A stretch of 64,000 nucleotides of DNA from Collinsella sp. BA40 (GCF_008014645.1 NZ_VOWY01000001.1:185479-249478); one strand, 5' to 3'; shown: positions 1 through 9,132, counted from the first letter of the stretch. Notes: generated by a model not told the origin, from the sequence alone. Numbers and translations: made by a program.

Positions 1-580
1 AGGCGATGTCCGCCTCGTCCATGGCAAGGCCGCGCTCGGCGATGAAGGCGGCCAGGCCGGCCTCGTCGAGCTCGCGGAAGCCGTCGATGACCTCGACGGG
101 CTCGGGGGCGGGGACGTCCTGGATGAGGGTGTCGGGCAGCTCGAGCGAGGCCAGGCGCGCCTCCACGGGGTTCACCACGTAGCGCTTGATGGCCTCGATA
201 TCGGCATCGGAGAGGTCGCCGTCGAGGATGTAGACCTTGGCGGAGCGGACGTGCGGGCGCTCGCCCTGGCTGATGAGCTGGATGCACTCGCTGGCGGAAT
301 CGGCGCGCTGGTCGAACTGGCCGGGGAGGAACTCCACGGCGAACGTCGCGATGCCGCCCTCGGGCAGCTCGTCGTAGACGACGTCGACCTGCGGCTCGGA
401 GAACACCGTGGGGACGCAGCGGGCGAACAGCTCGTCGTCGGCGCCTTCCACGTCGTAGCGGTTGATGAGGCGGAGCGATGCCAGCGTCTCGATGCCCAGG
501 ATGTCGACGAGCTCGGATTTGAGCTGCCGCGCTTCCACATCGAAGCCGGGTTTCTTCTCCACGTAAACGCGAGAGACCAT
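1..580 (-). CDS. purL: Phosphoribosylformylglycinamidine synthase, N-terminal part (runs off the window)
   Basis: The minus strand from the ATG at 580 encodes an open frame that reaches the window edge, about 193 residues. It begins with an RVYVEKKPGF motif and has LRLINRYDVEG near residue 37, which I recognise as the PurS-like N-terminal domain of the long, single-chain PurL. The enzyme converts FGAR, glutamine and ATP to FGAM in purine synthesis. An AGGAAGG ribosome-binding site lies about 7 nt upstream. The catalytic ATP-grasp-like and glutaminase domains lie outside the window, so full function cannot be checked. It is transcribed away from the importer operon at 908. Confidence 0.85.
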   Translation of the reverse strand, partial: MVSRVYVEKKPGFDVEARQLKSELVDILGIETLASLRLINRYDVEGADDELFARCVPTVFSEPQVDVVYDELPEGGIATFAVEFLPGQFDQRADSASECIQLISQGERPHVRSAKVYILDGDLSDADIEAIKRYVVNPVEARLASLELPDTLIQDVPAPEPVEVIDGFRELDEAGLAAFIAERGLAMDEADIA

Positions 581-907
581 TGTGCCTGCCTTCCTGTTGG
601 AACGGTCGGACCATGTCGCCGGCGGCGGTCGATGCGACGCGCCTTCGCGCGCGGCGCCCCCTTGAGCCGGACGACGTTACATAAACGTCTTTATGATACG
701 ACACCCCGCCCTGGTTGTGGGCTTTCAGGTGCCGAAACAACCAGAGTATCCGCACCTTGGCGCGCTGCCGTCCGCGTGCGGCCTCCGGGCTCGGTCTCGA
801 TGCGGCCGGCTTCGCTTGTTACCCGTTGTTCTTGACTCAAATTATTTCTTTGCGAGAATAAAGCCCGTTCCGCCGAATACGGCGCAAGTACCTCGAGGAG
901 CTTCCGC
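581..907. promoter_or_regulatory. Divergent intergenic region, purL / importer operon
   Basis: This 327-bp gap separates two divergent genes. The only promoter-like element I can support is TTGACT (832-837) followed after 18 nt by GAATAA (856-861), reading toward the permease gene, in a locally AT-rich stretch. A GAGGAG ribosome-binding site is at 895-900. I see no recognisable cobalamin, molybdenum-cofactor or purine riboswitch core on either strand, but GC-rich structure in the middle cannot be excluded by eye. Confidence 0.4.
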
Positions 908-2023
908 ATGAACCGCCCCCTGCCGCCCACATCTTCAGAGCCGTCGCCCGCCGCGTGCGAGCGCCCCGCGCGCGAGCGCGGCGCCGCGCGGGCCCGCGCG
1001 TCGATCGGTATCGCGCGGCGCCATGCGAACCTGGTGATCGCCGCCGCGGGGGTGCTGCTGCTCGTGCTGATGGGCGCCTCGCTGCTGCTGGGCCGGTTCC
1101 CCATCGATCCCGTCCACGCGGTCCTCATGCTCGTCGACCGCGTGCTCCCCGTCGAACAGGTGTGGACCGACCAGCAGGCCACGCTCTTCTTCAACGTGCG
1201 CCTGCCGCGCATCGCGCTGTCGGTCATCGTGGGCGCGAGCCTGGCCGCCGCGGGCGCGGCGTTCCAGGGGACGTTTCGCAACCCGCTCGTGTCCCCCGAC
1301 GTCCTCGGCGCCTCCCAGGGGGCCGCGCTCGGCGCGGCCGTCGCCCTGCTGACGGGTGCCGGCGCGTATGCGGTGTCCCTGTGGGCGTTCGCGTTCGCCA
1401 TGGCCACGGTGCTCGTCGTGATGGCGGTCAGCGGCCGCGCGCGCGGCGTCGACCATGCGCTCACGGTGGTGCTGGTGGGCGTGATGGTGAGCAGCCTGTG
1501 CCAGGCGGGCGTGAGCTTCGCCAAGCTCGTCGCCGACCCCAACGACCAGCTGCCCGCCATCACCTACTGGCTCATGGGCAGCCTCACGAGCGCGCGGGCG
1601 GGCGACATCGCCTTCGTGCTGCCCCCCGTGCTGCTGGGCGCGGGCATCCTGTTCGCGCTCAGATGGCGCATCAACCTGCTCACCATGGGCGATGACGAGG
1701 CGCGCACCATGGGCGTCGACGCCCGCCGCATGCGCCTGGCGGTGATGTTCGCCGCCACGCTGCTCACCGCGGCGAGCGTGTCCGTCAGCGGCATGATCGG
1801 CTGGGTCGGCCTGGTCGTGCCTCATATCGCGCGCATGCTGATCGGGTGCGATTACCGCCGCCTGCTGCCTGCGAGCATGCTGTTCGGCGCGTCGTTCCTG
1901 CTGGTGGTGGACAACGTTTCGCGCTTGGCGTATTCGGCCGAGATCCCCCTGGGAATCCTGACCGCCTTCATGGGCGCGCCGTTCTTCCTCTACCTGATCT
2001 TGCAAAGGAGGGCCCGCGTATGA
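908..2023 (+). CDS. FecCD-type ABC importer permease
   Basis: This 371-residue protein has a basic, proline-rich cytosolic N-terminus of about 38 residues followed by roughly nine hydrophobic segments, the usual layout of BtuC/FhuB/FecCD permeases. Family landmarks are RLPRIALSVIVGASLAAAG, FRNPLVSPDVLG and a late GWVGLVVPHIARML block, the cytoplasmic helix that contacts the ATPase. It would carry an iron-siderophore, haem, corrinoid or molybdate-type substrate across the membrane. Start ATG 908 has GAGGAG 7 nt upstream. Its stop overlaps the ATPase start (ATGA), so the two are translationally coupled. The substrate cannot be read from the sequence. Confidence 0.88.
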   Translation: MNRPLPPTSSEPSPAACERPARERGAARARASIGIARRHANLVIAAAGVLLLVLMGASLLLGRFPIDPVHAVLMLVDRVLPVEQVWTDQQATLFFNVRLPRIALSVIVGASLAAAGAAFQGTFRNPLVSPDVLGASQGAALGAAVALLTGAGAYAVSLWAFAFAMATVLVVMAVSGRARGVDHALTVVLVGVMVSSLCQAGVSFAKLVADPNDQLPAITYWLMGSLTSARAGDIAFVLPPVLLGAGILFALRWRINLLTMGDDEARTMGVDARRMRLAVMFAATLLTAASVSVSGMIGWVGLVVPHIARMLIGCDYRRLLPASMLFGASFLLVVDNVSRLAYSAEIPLGILTAFMGAPFFLYLILQRRARV

Positions 2024-2823
2024 GCATCGAGATCCGCGACCTGTCCTTCAGCTACGGCACGCGACGCTGCGGCGGGGCGGGCGAGCCCTATGACGTCTTG
2101 CGCCATATCGACCTCGACGTGCCGGACGGCACGTTGGTGAACGTGCTGGGCCCCAACGGCGCCGGAAAGTCGACGCTCTTCCGCTGCCTGCTCAACCTCG
2201 AGGAGGGCTATTCGGGTTCGATCAGGGTCAGCGGGCGCGACCTGCGCGCCATGACGGCCCGCGAGCGCGCCCGCGAGGTCGCGTTCATCCCGCAGTCGCA
2301 TGATGCGGTCTACGACTACAGCGTGCTCGACATGGTGCTTATGAGCACCGCGCCCGAAGTGGGCCTGTTCGGTACGCCGAGCGCGGAGCAGGAGCGCCGC
2401 GCGTGGGAGGCGCTGGAGCGCGTGGGCATCGCCCGCTTGGCGCATCGTCCCGCCACGCAGGTCTCCGGCGGCGAGCAGCAGCTGGCGCTCATCGCGCGGG
2501 CCCTGGCCCAGAACGCGCGGACCATCATCATGGACGAGCCCACGAGCGCGCTCGATTACGGCAACACCATGCGCGTGCTCGCCTGCGTGCGCCAGCTGGC
2601 GCGCGAGGGCCTCTCCATCGTCCAGTCGACGCACCAGCCCGACCAGGCGTTCCTGTTCGCCGACACGGTGGTGGCCCTCAGCCGCGGCCGCGTGCGCGCG
2701 ACGGGCGACCCCAAAGACGTGATCTCCAAGGAGCTCGTGGAAGAGCTGTACGGCATCGATGTATCGATCTGCTCCCTATTCGACGACCGCGTGCGCGTGT
2801 GCGTGCCGGCGTCGGAGCTATAG
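2020..2823 (+). CDS. ABC importer ATPase (FecE/BtuD type)
   Basis: This 267-residue ATP-binding subunit pairs with the FecCD permease. Visible motifs are Walker A GPNGAGKST (residues 44-52), the signature VSGGEQQ (148-154) and Walker B IIMDEPTS (169-176), followed by D-loop and H-loop sequence (QSTHQPDQ). An extra loop near residues 13-24 (TRRCGGAGEPY) sits before the usual A-loop region. ATG 2020 overlaps the permease stop by 4 nt, which sets the start; a longer upstream frame is out of register with the permease and is discarded. It energises the importer with the lipoprotein at 2879. Confidence 0.9.
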   Translation: MSIEIRDLSFSYGTRRCGGAGEPYDVLRHIDLDVPDGTLVNVLGPNGAGKSTLFRCLLNLEEGYSGSIRVSGRDLRAMTARERAREVAFIPQSHDAVYDYSVLDMVLMSTAPEVGLFGTPSAEQERRAWEALERVGIARLAHRPATQVSGGEQQLALIARALAQNARTIIMDEPTSALDYGNTMRVLACVRQLAREGLSIVQSTHQPDQAFLFADTVVALSRGRVRATGDPKDVISKELVEELYGIDVSICSLFDDRVRVCVPASEL

Positions 2824-2878
2824 AAGCGCATAAGGCGGGGAGGCGCGAAAGCGCATCGTAGGAAAGGAATGGTAGAAG

Positions 2879-4009
2879 ATGCAGAACAAGATGACGCGTC
2901 GCCGCTTCGTCGGCGTCGTGGGCGGCTGCGCCGCGGCGGCGGCGCTGGTGCTCGGGCTCGCCGCATGCGGGGCGGCTCCGTCCGCAACCCAGGGATCGGG
3001 CAGCGCGGAAGCGTCCGATGCCGCCGAGACCGTGGTGTTCACGGATTCCGCCGGGCGCGATGTCGAGGTGCCCGCCCACGTCGACAAGGTCGTGCCCTCG
3101 GGTCATACCGCGACGCAGGTGCTCATCACCATCGCGCCTGAGAAGCTGGCCGGCCTGTCCCAGGAGCTTACCGAGGAGCAGCGCGTCTACCTGGGCGACC
3201 GCGTGTCGGCCGACCTGCCCGTGCTGGGCGCCGCCTTCGGCGCGAAGGGAGACCTCAACAAGGAGGCCGTCGCCGCGACGGGCGCCCAGCTCATCGTGGA
3301 CACGGGCGAGTACAAGGAGGGCATGAAGGAAGACCTCGACGCCCTGCAGGAGCAGCTGGGCATCCCGGTGGTCTTCATCGAGACGAAGCTCGACGAGTGG
3401 CCCGCCGCCTACCGCATGCTCGGCGAGCTGCTGGGCGTGAAGGACCGCGGCGAGAAGCTCGCGGCGTATTGCGATACGGCCTACTCCGAGGTTTCCCAGG
3501 TGATGGACAAGATTCCCGAGGACCAGCGCGTTCGCGTGCTGTACTGCCTGGGTGCCGACGGCACGAACGTGATCGCGAGTGGCTCGTTCCAGGCGAACGT
3601 GGTGGACATGCTCGCGAACAACGTCGCGGTCGTGGATTCCCCTTCGGGCAAGGGCAACGGCAACGAGTCAAGCCTCGAGCAGATCGCCGCATGGAATCCC
3701 GATGCCATCCTGTTCGGGCCCGATAGCATCTACGAGACCGTGTCGAGCGACCCGGCGTGGCAGACGCTGCCCGCCGTGCAGGCCGGCGCCGTCTACAAGG
3801 TGCCCACCGAGCCCTACTGCTGGCTCAACTACCCGCCCACCATCAACCAGGTCCTGGGCATGCAGTGGCTGGCGCGCGTGCTGTATCCCGCGCAGTTCGA
3901 GGGTAAGGACGGAGCCTACGACGTGGCGAGGTCCTACTACAAGACGTTCTACGGCTACGACCTGTCGCAGGCCGAATACGACCAGCTCACCGGCGCCTCG
4001 GTGCGATAA
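2879..4009 (+). CDS. Substrate-binding lipoprotein of the FecCD-type importer
   Basis: This 376-residue secreted binding protein has a twin-arginine-like start (TRRRFVGV) and a lipobox ending in LAAC with the lipidated Cys at residue 30, so it should be tethered outside the membrane. The mature part begins DSAGRDVEVP, the usual opening of the periplasmic-binding-protein-2 (helical backbone) family, and near the end has NYPPTINQVLGMQWLA, a block shared by iron-siderophore, corrinoid and MolA-type binding proteins. It is 55 nt after the ATPase with GGAAAGGA upstream. An alternative ATG lies 10 nt earlier but is out of frame. The ligand is unknown. Confidence 0.85.
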   Translation: MQNKMTRRRFVGVVGGCAAAAALVLGLAACGAAPSATQGSGSAEASDAAETVVFTDSAGRDVEVPAHVDKVVPSGHTATQVLITIAPEKLAGLSQELTEEQRVYLGDRVSADLPVLGAAFGAKGDLNKEAVAATGAQLIVDTGEYKEGMKEDLDALQEQLGIPVVFIETKLDEWPAAYRMLGELLGVKDRGEKLAAYCDTAYSEVSQVMDKIPEDQRVRVLYCLGADGTNVIASGSFQANVVDMLANNVAVVDSPSGKGNGNESSLEQIAAWNPDAILFGPDSIYETVSSDPAWQTLPAVQAGAVYKVPTEPYCWLNYPPTINQVLGMQWLARVLYPAQFEGKDGAYDVARSYYKTFYGYDLSQAEYDQLTGASVR

Positions 4010-4061
4010 GATTGCCCTAGGCTTTACAAGATGGCGACCCGCTTCCCGGCGCGGGCGCCGG

Positions 4062-4129
4062 ACGGCCCGTCGCGGGGCCGCGTGCGGACCGAATGGTCCC
4101 TGCGCGGTCCATCGCGGCGGGCCGTTTTT
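4062..4129 (+). terminator. Terminator or attenuator between the binding protein and the NTPase gene
   Basis: ACGGCCCG (4062-4069) pairs with CGGGCCGT (4118-4125), which runs into five T residues (4125-4129). A second hairpin, GGACC-GAAT-GGTCC, nests inside. The T-run ends 19 nt before the ATG of the NTPase gene, so the structure could end the importer transcript or attenuate the next gene. Confidence 0.65.
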
Positions 4130-4148
4130 CATAACGAGGGGGAGGGAC

Positions 4149-4721
4149 ATGCTCTACCTGCTTACAGGCGAGATTCAAACGGGCAAGACCCGCTGGCTCG
4201 AGCAGCGCGCGGCGCGGGCGGCCGAGGCGGGCGTTCGGGTGTACGGCGTCCTCGCCCCGGGCGTCTGGCACGAGGACGGCGCCGGCGGCTTCGAGAAGCT
4301 CGGGATCGACAACGTGCTGCTTCCCCAAAACGAGCGAATTCACCTGGCAGACCGACGCGACATAGCGCAGCGCCTGGGCTCGGTGGAGCCCGACGGTCCG
4401 TCCGAGCGCGCGCGTCTGGGCTGGGCGATGTCCAACGCGGCGCTCGCGCGCGTCAACGAGCACTTCTCCCGGCTCGCTTGCGAGGCGGCGCAGGTCGCGG
4501 GCGCGCGCGGCCTTCTGGTCGTGGACGAGCTCGGGCGCCTCGAGCTGATGCGCGGGGAGGGCCTGACCGCCGCGCTCGATTTGCTCCGGCGCGGTCCGCA
4601 GCCGGCATGGGAGGACGCCGTCGTGGTGGTGCGCGCCGGGCTGCTGGACCGCGCTCACGATGCGCTCGACAGCGCGTGGGGCGGGGCCGTCCATGTGCTC
4701 CCGGGGTCGCAAAAGCCGTAA
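4149..4721 (+). CDS. P-loop NTPase, nucleoside-triphosphatase (THEP1-like)
   Basis: This 190-residue protein has an N-terminal P-loop (LTGEIQTGKT, residues 4-13) and a Walker B-like LLVVDELGRLEL near residues 119-130, the DELG signature of the THEP1 / NTPase_1 family. Such proteins hydrolyse NTPs, but their cellular role is poorly defined. Start ATG 4149 has GGGGGAGGG just upstream. It follows the importer on the same strand, separated by a hairpin with a T-run, so it may be an attenuated last gene of that operon. The association suggests a role in cofactor or ligand handling, which is an inference. No membrane segment is visible. Confidence 0.7.
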   Translation: MLYLLTGEIQTGKTRWLEQRAARAAEAGVRVYGVLAPGVWHEDGAGGFEKLGIDNVLLPQNERIHLADRRDIAQRLGSVEPDGPSERARLGWAMSNAALARVNEHFSRLACEAAQVAGARGLLVVDELGRLELMRGEGLTAALDLLRRGPQPAWEDAVVVVRAGLLDRAHDALDSAWGGAVHVLPGSQKP

Positions 4722-4752
4722 AACGTATGCATCTACCTGCAGTAGCAATTGT

Positions 4753-4779
4753 GTGACAGCAAGGTGACGGTACTGTCAC
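4753..4779. promoter_or_regulatory. Inverted repeat upstream of the dlt operon
   Basis: GTGACAG (4753-4759) and CTGTCAC (4773-4779) form an inverted repeat, and an overlapping GTGAC...GTCAC pair lies within it. The site is about 160 nt before dltA. It could be an operator for a response regulator sensing envelope stress, the usual control of dlt genes, but no regulator gene is adjacent. I see no convincing -35/-10 pair. Confidence 0.35.
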
Positions 4780-4939
4780 GCCATCCCCATAGCGCCTCTA
4801 TGGATATTGCTCCCCGCGCCTTCTAGACTGCGGGTAACCGCACGGGCGAGACGGCGGGCGGGCGCTTCGGCCCCGCGCCGCGCCGCCGCCCGCGCGCTGG
4901 ATGACGCCGCGGATGAGCGGCGAGGCGAGAGGACAAGGG

Positions 4940-6475
4940 ATGAAGTACCTGCAGAGCATCGAGCATTATTCTACGACCCGGCCGCATGCGCCGGCCATCC
5001 GGACGTCGGCGGGCGAGCGCATGAGCTATCAGGAGCTCTGGCAGGCATCGGAGGCGATCGCCCAGCTGGTCGAGCGCACCGCTCCGTCCGCGGACAGCCC
5101 CGTGATGGTCTATGGCAACAAGGAGCCCCTCATGGTCGCCGCCTTCCTGGCATGCATGAAGGCGGGCCACCCCTACGTGCCGGTGGACCGATTCTCGGTT
5201 CCGGCCGAACGGGCGGCGTCGATCGCTCGGCAGCTCTCCCATCCGCTGCTCATCGCGGTGGCCGAGGCACCCTTCGAGGTGGTCGACGCGGCCGATGCCG
5301 TGCTCGATGCCGCCATGCTGCGTGCGTGCATCGAGGCGGGCGGATCCTCCAGCCATGCCCGTTGGATCGACGGCGAGGACCTGTGCTACATCCTGTTCAC
5401 CTCCGGCTCCACGGGCGCGCCCAAGGGCGTCGAGGTGACCGCCGGCTGCTTCGATGGCTTCTGCTCCTGGGCCCGGGATCTGGGCGGCGCGCCGCGCGAC
5501 GGACGCGTCTACCTCGACCAGGCGCCGTTCTCGTTCGACCTTTCCGTCTTCGAGCTCGCCTGCGCGCTGGCTACGGGCGGCTCGCTGTACTCCCTCACGC
5601 ACGAGACGCAGGCGAGCGCGCGCGGACAGTTCGAGGCGCTCTCCTCCTCGGGCGTGAACGTCTGGGTCTCCACGCCGTCGTTCGCGGAGCTGTGCTTGGC
5701 CGACGAGGCGTTCGGAGCGGATGCGCTGGACGGTGTCGAGCTGTTCTTGTTCTGCGGCGAGACGCTTACGAATGCCACCGCGCTCCATCTGATGGAGCGC
5801 TTCGACGGCGCGACGGTGGTGAATACCTACGGGCCGACGGAATCGACCGTGGCGGTGACCGACATCGTGGTGACGCCCGAGCTGGCTCGACTCGATATGC
5901 CGCTGCCCGTGGGCACGCCGCGTCCGGGGACGCGCCTGCGCATCGTGGATGAGGCGGGCGCCGACGTGGGTGCGAGCTGCTGGGGCGAGGTCGTGATCGA
6001 GGGCGATACGGTGGCACGCGGCTATTACGGCCGCGCCGATCTCACGGAGGCGGTGTTCGGTACGGCCATGCTCGACGGCCGGCTCGTGCGCAGCTATCGT
6101 ACGGGCGATGAGGGCAGGCTCGACGAGCTGGGCATGCTGCACTATCGCGGTCGCCTGGACCTGCAGGTGAAGCTGCATGGATACCGCATCGAGCTGGGCG
6201 AGATCGAGGAAGGGCTGCGCCGGCTGCCAGGGGTGTCGGCGGCGGTGGTGACCACGGTCGAGCATGGCGGCAAGGTATCGCATCTCGTGGGGCACGTGGT
6301 TGCCGACGTGCCGGCGGACACCTCCGCTTTTCGCGCCGGACTGGCGATCAAGGACGAGCTCAAGGCGCGCCTGCCGCACTACATGGTTCCGAAGAAGATC
6401 GTCTTTCATGATGCGTTTCCCATGACGGGCAACGGCAAGGTCGACCGCCGCGCGCTCGCGGCGCAGGGTAGGTAG
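4940..6475 (+). CDS. dltA: D-alanine--D-alanyl carrier protein ligase
   Basis: This 511-residue adenylating enzyme would activate D-alanine with ATP and load it on DltC for D-alanylation of teichoic-acid-like polymers. ANL-family motifs are present: A3 LFTSGSTGAPKG, A5 NTYGPTESTVAV, A7/A8 YRTGDEG...GRLDLQVKLHGYRIELGEIE, and the C-terminal catalytic lysine motif NGKVDRRAL. The length matches DltA. ATG 4940 is preceded by GAGAGGACAAGGG; an in-frame ATG at 4901 would add 13 residues without family support. The next gene starts 2 nt after its stop. Confidence 0.9.
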   Translation: MKYLQSIEHYSTTRPHAPAIRTSAGERMSYQELWQASEAIAQLVERTAPSADSPVMVYGNKEPLMVAAFLACMKAGHPYVPVDRFSVPAERAASIARQLSHPLLIAVAEAPFEVVDAADAVLDAAMLRACIEAGGSSSHARWIDGEDLCYILFTSGSTGAPKGVEVTAGCFDGFCSWARDLGGAPRDGRVYLDQAPFSFDLSVFELACALATGGSLYSLTHETQASARGQFEALSSSGVNVWVSTPSFAELCLADEAFGADALDGVELFLFCGETLTNATALHLMERFDGATVVNTYGPTESTVAVTDIVVTPELARLDMPLPVGTPRPGTRLRIVDEAGADVGASCWGEVVIEGDTVARGYYGRADLTEAVFGTAMLDGRLVRSYRTGDEGRLDELGMLHYRGRLDLQVKLHGYRIELGEIEEGLRRLPGVSAAVVTTVEHGGKVSHLVGHVVADVPADTSAFRAGLAIKDELKARLPHYMVPKKIVFHDAFPMTGNGKVDRRALAAQGR

Positions 6476-6477
6476 CG

Positions 6478-7710
6478 GTGGCGTTTGCGAAGCGGCTGGC
6501 CGCGCTTGCGCTCGCGTGCGCCCTGGCGCTTGCGGCGTGCGGCGCGGCGGTGGCAGGCTACCGCGAGCGCATTTCCGCTCAGCCGTTCATGGGCTATCCG
6601 TCGGTGGACGAGGTCTCGAATTTCGATGCCATGCTCCGCTCGTACGAGGCGCGCGTGGACGACGGGCTCGATCCCATCTTGGTATTCGGCTCCTCCGAGC
6701 TCAACCCCGGCCCCGCCGGCCCCGCCCATCCCGCGCGCCTGCTCGAGGGCGGTCGCTACGGCGTGGACGTGATGGTGACGGGCCGCGCGTTTTGCGAGGA
6801 CCTGTGGCAGGCCATCGAGGTGGGCGCCTTCGCGGAGAAGCTGGAGCAGAAGCGCGTGGTGATCATTCCCAGCATGCAGTGGTTCATGTGCTATCGCACG
6901 CCTGCCCGGGATTTCCAGGCGGCGTATTCGGAGGGCGCGTACCGGGCCTTCTTGGAGAACGATAGGATCTCCCGCGCTACGAAGGACGCGGTCACGGCGC
7001 GCATGAGGGCGTACGGGGTCGATCGCCGCGGCGGGTCGGGCGGCCTGTCCGCCCTGGGTGCGCAGCTCGACGCCCATGTGTCGGAGGCGCGGGCGAACGT
7101 GCGCCTGGCGCTTGCGGACGACAGCGGCGGCGACGTTCGCGCCGACGGCTCCGCACCCTCCGCCCCGGCGCATCCGCACGGCGCCGAGGAGCCCGATTGG
7201 CAGGCGATCTTCCGCGAGGCCCGCCTCACGGCGGCCGAGCGCTCGTCTTCGAACGACCTCGGCATCTACGACGGCTGGTATCGGAAATCCTATCGAGGCT
7301 GGCTCGAGAAGGTGCGCGGTTGGCGGGTGGACGATGGGGAGTATTTCAGCCAAGAGGAGCTGGGGGATTTCAAGCTGCTGCTCCAGGTGTGCCTCGAGGC
7401 GGGAATCGAGCCTCTCGTGCTTATTCAACCCGTGAAGGGGGTCCTGTACGACCAGACGATCTACGATCGCGACGTGCGTGCGGGCTACTACCAGATGATG
7501 CGCGACGCCTGCGCGGAGGCGGGGGTGCCGTGCGCGGATTTCTCGTCGCACGAATACGACCCGCTGTTCTTGCGAGAGTACTCCCATCCGTCAGACCTGG
7601 GCGGCGCCTACTATTCGAAGGCCATCTATCGCTATGCGACCGAGGGCGTGGTCGACACGGACTCCGCCGGCGATGCGGCAAAAAGCCATGTTCGGGGATT
7701 AACGCTATGA
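6478..7710 (+). CDS. dltD: DltD-like D-alanyl transfer protein, first copy
   Basis: This 410-residue protein has an N-terminal hydrophobic segment ending in a possible lipobox (LAAC, Cys 21) and a large extracytoplasmic domain. The SGNH-like DltD motif FGSSEL is at residues 70-75, and the C-terminal block SHEYDPLFLREYSHPSDLG carries the catalytic His. DltD acts outside the membrane in moving D-alanine onto the polymer. The residue three before the His is Glu here, while the second copy at 9355 has Asp, the usual residue. A low-complexity Ala/Pro/Asp insert lies near residues 205-235. GTG 6478 directly follows dltA and the stop overlaps dltB (ATGA). The usual dlt order has one dltD, at the end. 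Confidence 0.8.
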   Translation: MAFAKRLAALALACALALAACGAAVAGYRERISAQPFMGYPSVDEVSNFDAMLRSYEARVDDGLDPILVFGSSELNPGPAGPAHPARLLEGGRYGVDVMVTGRAFCEDLWQAIEVGAFAEKLEQKRVVIIPSMQWFMCYRTPARDFQAAYSEGAYRAFLENDRISRATKDAVTARMRAYGVDRRGGSGGLSALGAQLDAHVSEARANVRLALADDSGGDVRADGSAPSAPAHPHGAEEPDWQAIFREARLTAAERSSSNDLGIYDGWYRKSYRGWLEKVRGWRVDDGEYFSQEELGDFKLLLQVCLEAGIEPLVLIQPVKGVLYDQTIYDRDVRAGYYQMMRDACAEAGVPCADFSSHEYDPLFLREYSHPSDLGGAYYSKAIYRYATEGVVDTDSAGDAAKSHVRGLTL

Positions 7711-8894
7711 CGTTTTACACTTCAGCTTCATTTTTCATCTTGCTCGCTGCGCTCATCGTTCCCGCCGCCGCGTTCGGCGTGTGGGGACGGGGACTGAAGT
7801 GCTGGGGCATGGCGGCCTCTGCCATCATGCTCGCCTTCCTGTATTCATCCTCCGCCGTCCAAGCGGCGGCGTTCGGATTGTTCGTGGCCATCGCCACGGC
7901 CGGTGCGTTCGCCACGCTCGCAAGTTGGAAGTGGGGCGCGAAGAGCATGGCGGTCTATCGAATCTCGCTCGCGTGCACGCTCGCGCCGCTGGTCATCTAT
8001 AAGGTGAGCGCGGTGTTCGACCAGAACCTTCTGGCGTTCGCGGGCATCTCCTACGTGACCTTCAAGGCCGTGCAGGTTCTCATCGAGATCCGCGACGGCC
8101 TTATCGACGACATGCGCGTGCGGGACTACCTGTACTTCCTTACGTTCTTCGCCACGATCACCTCGGGTCCCATCGATCGGTCGCGGCGCTTTATGGACGA
8201 TCTGAAGCACCAACCCTCGCGCTCCGACTATCTCGAGCTGCTGTCGCGCGGTCTGCTCCTGCTGCTGGTGGGAGCCGTGTTTCAGCTGGTCTTCGCCTCT
8301 ATAGCACTGCATTATTACGCGCCGGACCGCTCGCTGGTGGTGCCGAGCATCGCCTACGGCGTCGCGCGCCAGATTGCCAACGCCTACCTGTACGCCCTGT
8401 ACCTCTTCTTCGATTTCGCCGGCTATTCGCTCATGGCCATGGGTGCGAGCTATTGCTTCGGCATCGTCACGCCGCGTAACTTCCAGGCGCCGTTCGCCGC
8501 GGTGGACATGAAGGACTTCTGGAACCGTTGGCATATCACCTTGTCTACCTGGCTGCGCGATTTCGTGTTCATGCGGTTCGTGCGCTGGGCGACGCGTCGC
8601 CGGGTGTTTTCAAGCCGCTTGTCATGCGCATGCACGGCGTATGTGGTGGACATGGCGATCATGGGCGCCTGGCACGGCCTTACGCCCGACTACCTCGCCT
8701 ACGGCCTGTATCACGGCGGCCTGCTCGCCGCGACCGAGGCCTATCAGAAGCGGTCGTCGTTTCACAAGCGCCATAAGCAGGCGCGATGGTATCGCGTCCT
8801 CAGTTGGTTCGTGACGATGCAGCTGGTCATCTTTGGTTTCGCGCTGTTTTCCGGACAGCTCCGCACGATCGTGGAAAGGATCATCAATGGATAG
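7707..8894 (+). CDS. dltB: D-alanyl transfer membrane O-acyltransferase (MBOAT)
   Basis: This 395-residue polytopic membrane protein belongs to the MBOAT family and would pass D-alanine from DltC across the membrane. Recognisable blocks are FWNRWHITLSTWLRDF and, further on, MGAWHGLTPDYLAYGLYHG, which holds the invariant MBOAT histidine. About 10-11 hydrophobic helices are visible. ATG 7707 overlaps the preceding stop. A longer open frame extends upstream through the dltD copy but lacks membrane character and is not coding. The stop overlaps the dltC start, as in tightly coupled dlt operons. Confidence 0.9.
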   Translation: MTFYTSASFFILLAALIVPAAAFGVWGRGLKCWGMAASAIMLAFLYSSSAVQAAAFGLFVAIATAGAFATLASWKWGAKSMAVYRISLACTLAPLVIYKVSAVFDQNLLAFAGISYVTFKAVQVLIEIRDGLIDDMRVRDYLYFLTFFATITSGPIDRSRRFMDDLKHQPSRSDYLELLSRGLLLLLVGAVFQLVFASIALHYYAPDRSLVVPSIAYGVARQIANAYLYALYLFFDFAGYSLMAMGASYCFGIVTPRNFQAPFAAVDMKDFWNRWHITLSTWLRDFVFMRFVRWATRRRVFSSRLSCACTAYVVDMAIMGAWHGLTPDYLAYGLYHGGLLAATEAYQKRSSFHKRHKQARWYRVLSWFVTMQLVIFGFALFSGQLRTIVERIING

Positions 8895-9132
8895 GAACAT
8901 GCTTGAACAGGAAGTAATCGATCTGCTCGCGGATATCTGCGACGACGACGCGGTGGCCGAGGAGCGCGACATCGACCTGTTCGATGCGGGCTTGCTCGAT
9001 TCGCTCGCGGGCATCGAGGTCTTGGTGGCGATCGAGGAACGCTTCGGCGTGCAGATCGCTCCCACCGAGGTCGAGCGCGCCGAGATGAACAGCGTCAACA
9101 AGATCATCGACCGCATCGCGGAGCGCTTGTGA
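8887..9132 (+). CDS. dltC: D-alanyl carrier protein
   Basis: This 81-residue acidic acyl-carrier-type protein has the phosphopantetheine attachment motif DAGLLDSLAGIEVL, with the modified Ser at residue 39. It carries D-alanine as a thioester between DltA and DltB in the cytosol. Length and motif fit DltC. ATG 8887 overlaps the end of dltB by 8 nt, with GTGGAAAGG just upstream. Its last codons overlap the GTG of the next small gene. Confidence 0.92.
   Translation: MDRNMLEQEVIDLLADICDDDAVAEERDIDLFDAGLLDSLAGIEVLVAIEERFGVQIAPTEVERAEMNSVNKIIDRIAERL

Noticed and set aside
172..540. Ser-rich minus-strand frame over the purL start
   Set aside because: Out of frame with the recognisable PurL N-terminus; composition is typical of frame-shifted GC-rich DNA.
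581..907. Cobalamin or molybdenum-cofactor riboswitch before the importer
   Set aside because: I looked for conserved cores on both strands and found none; the gap has only a weak promoter and GC-rich sequence.
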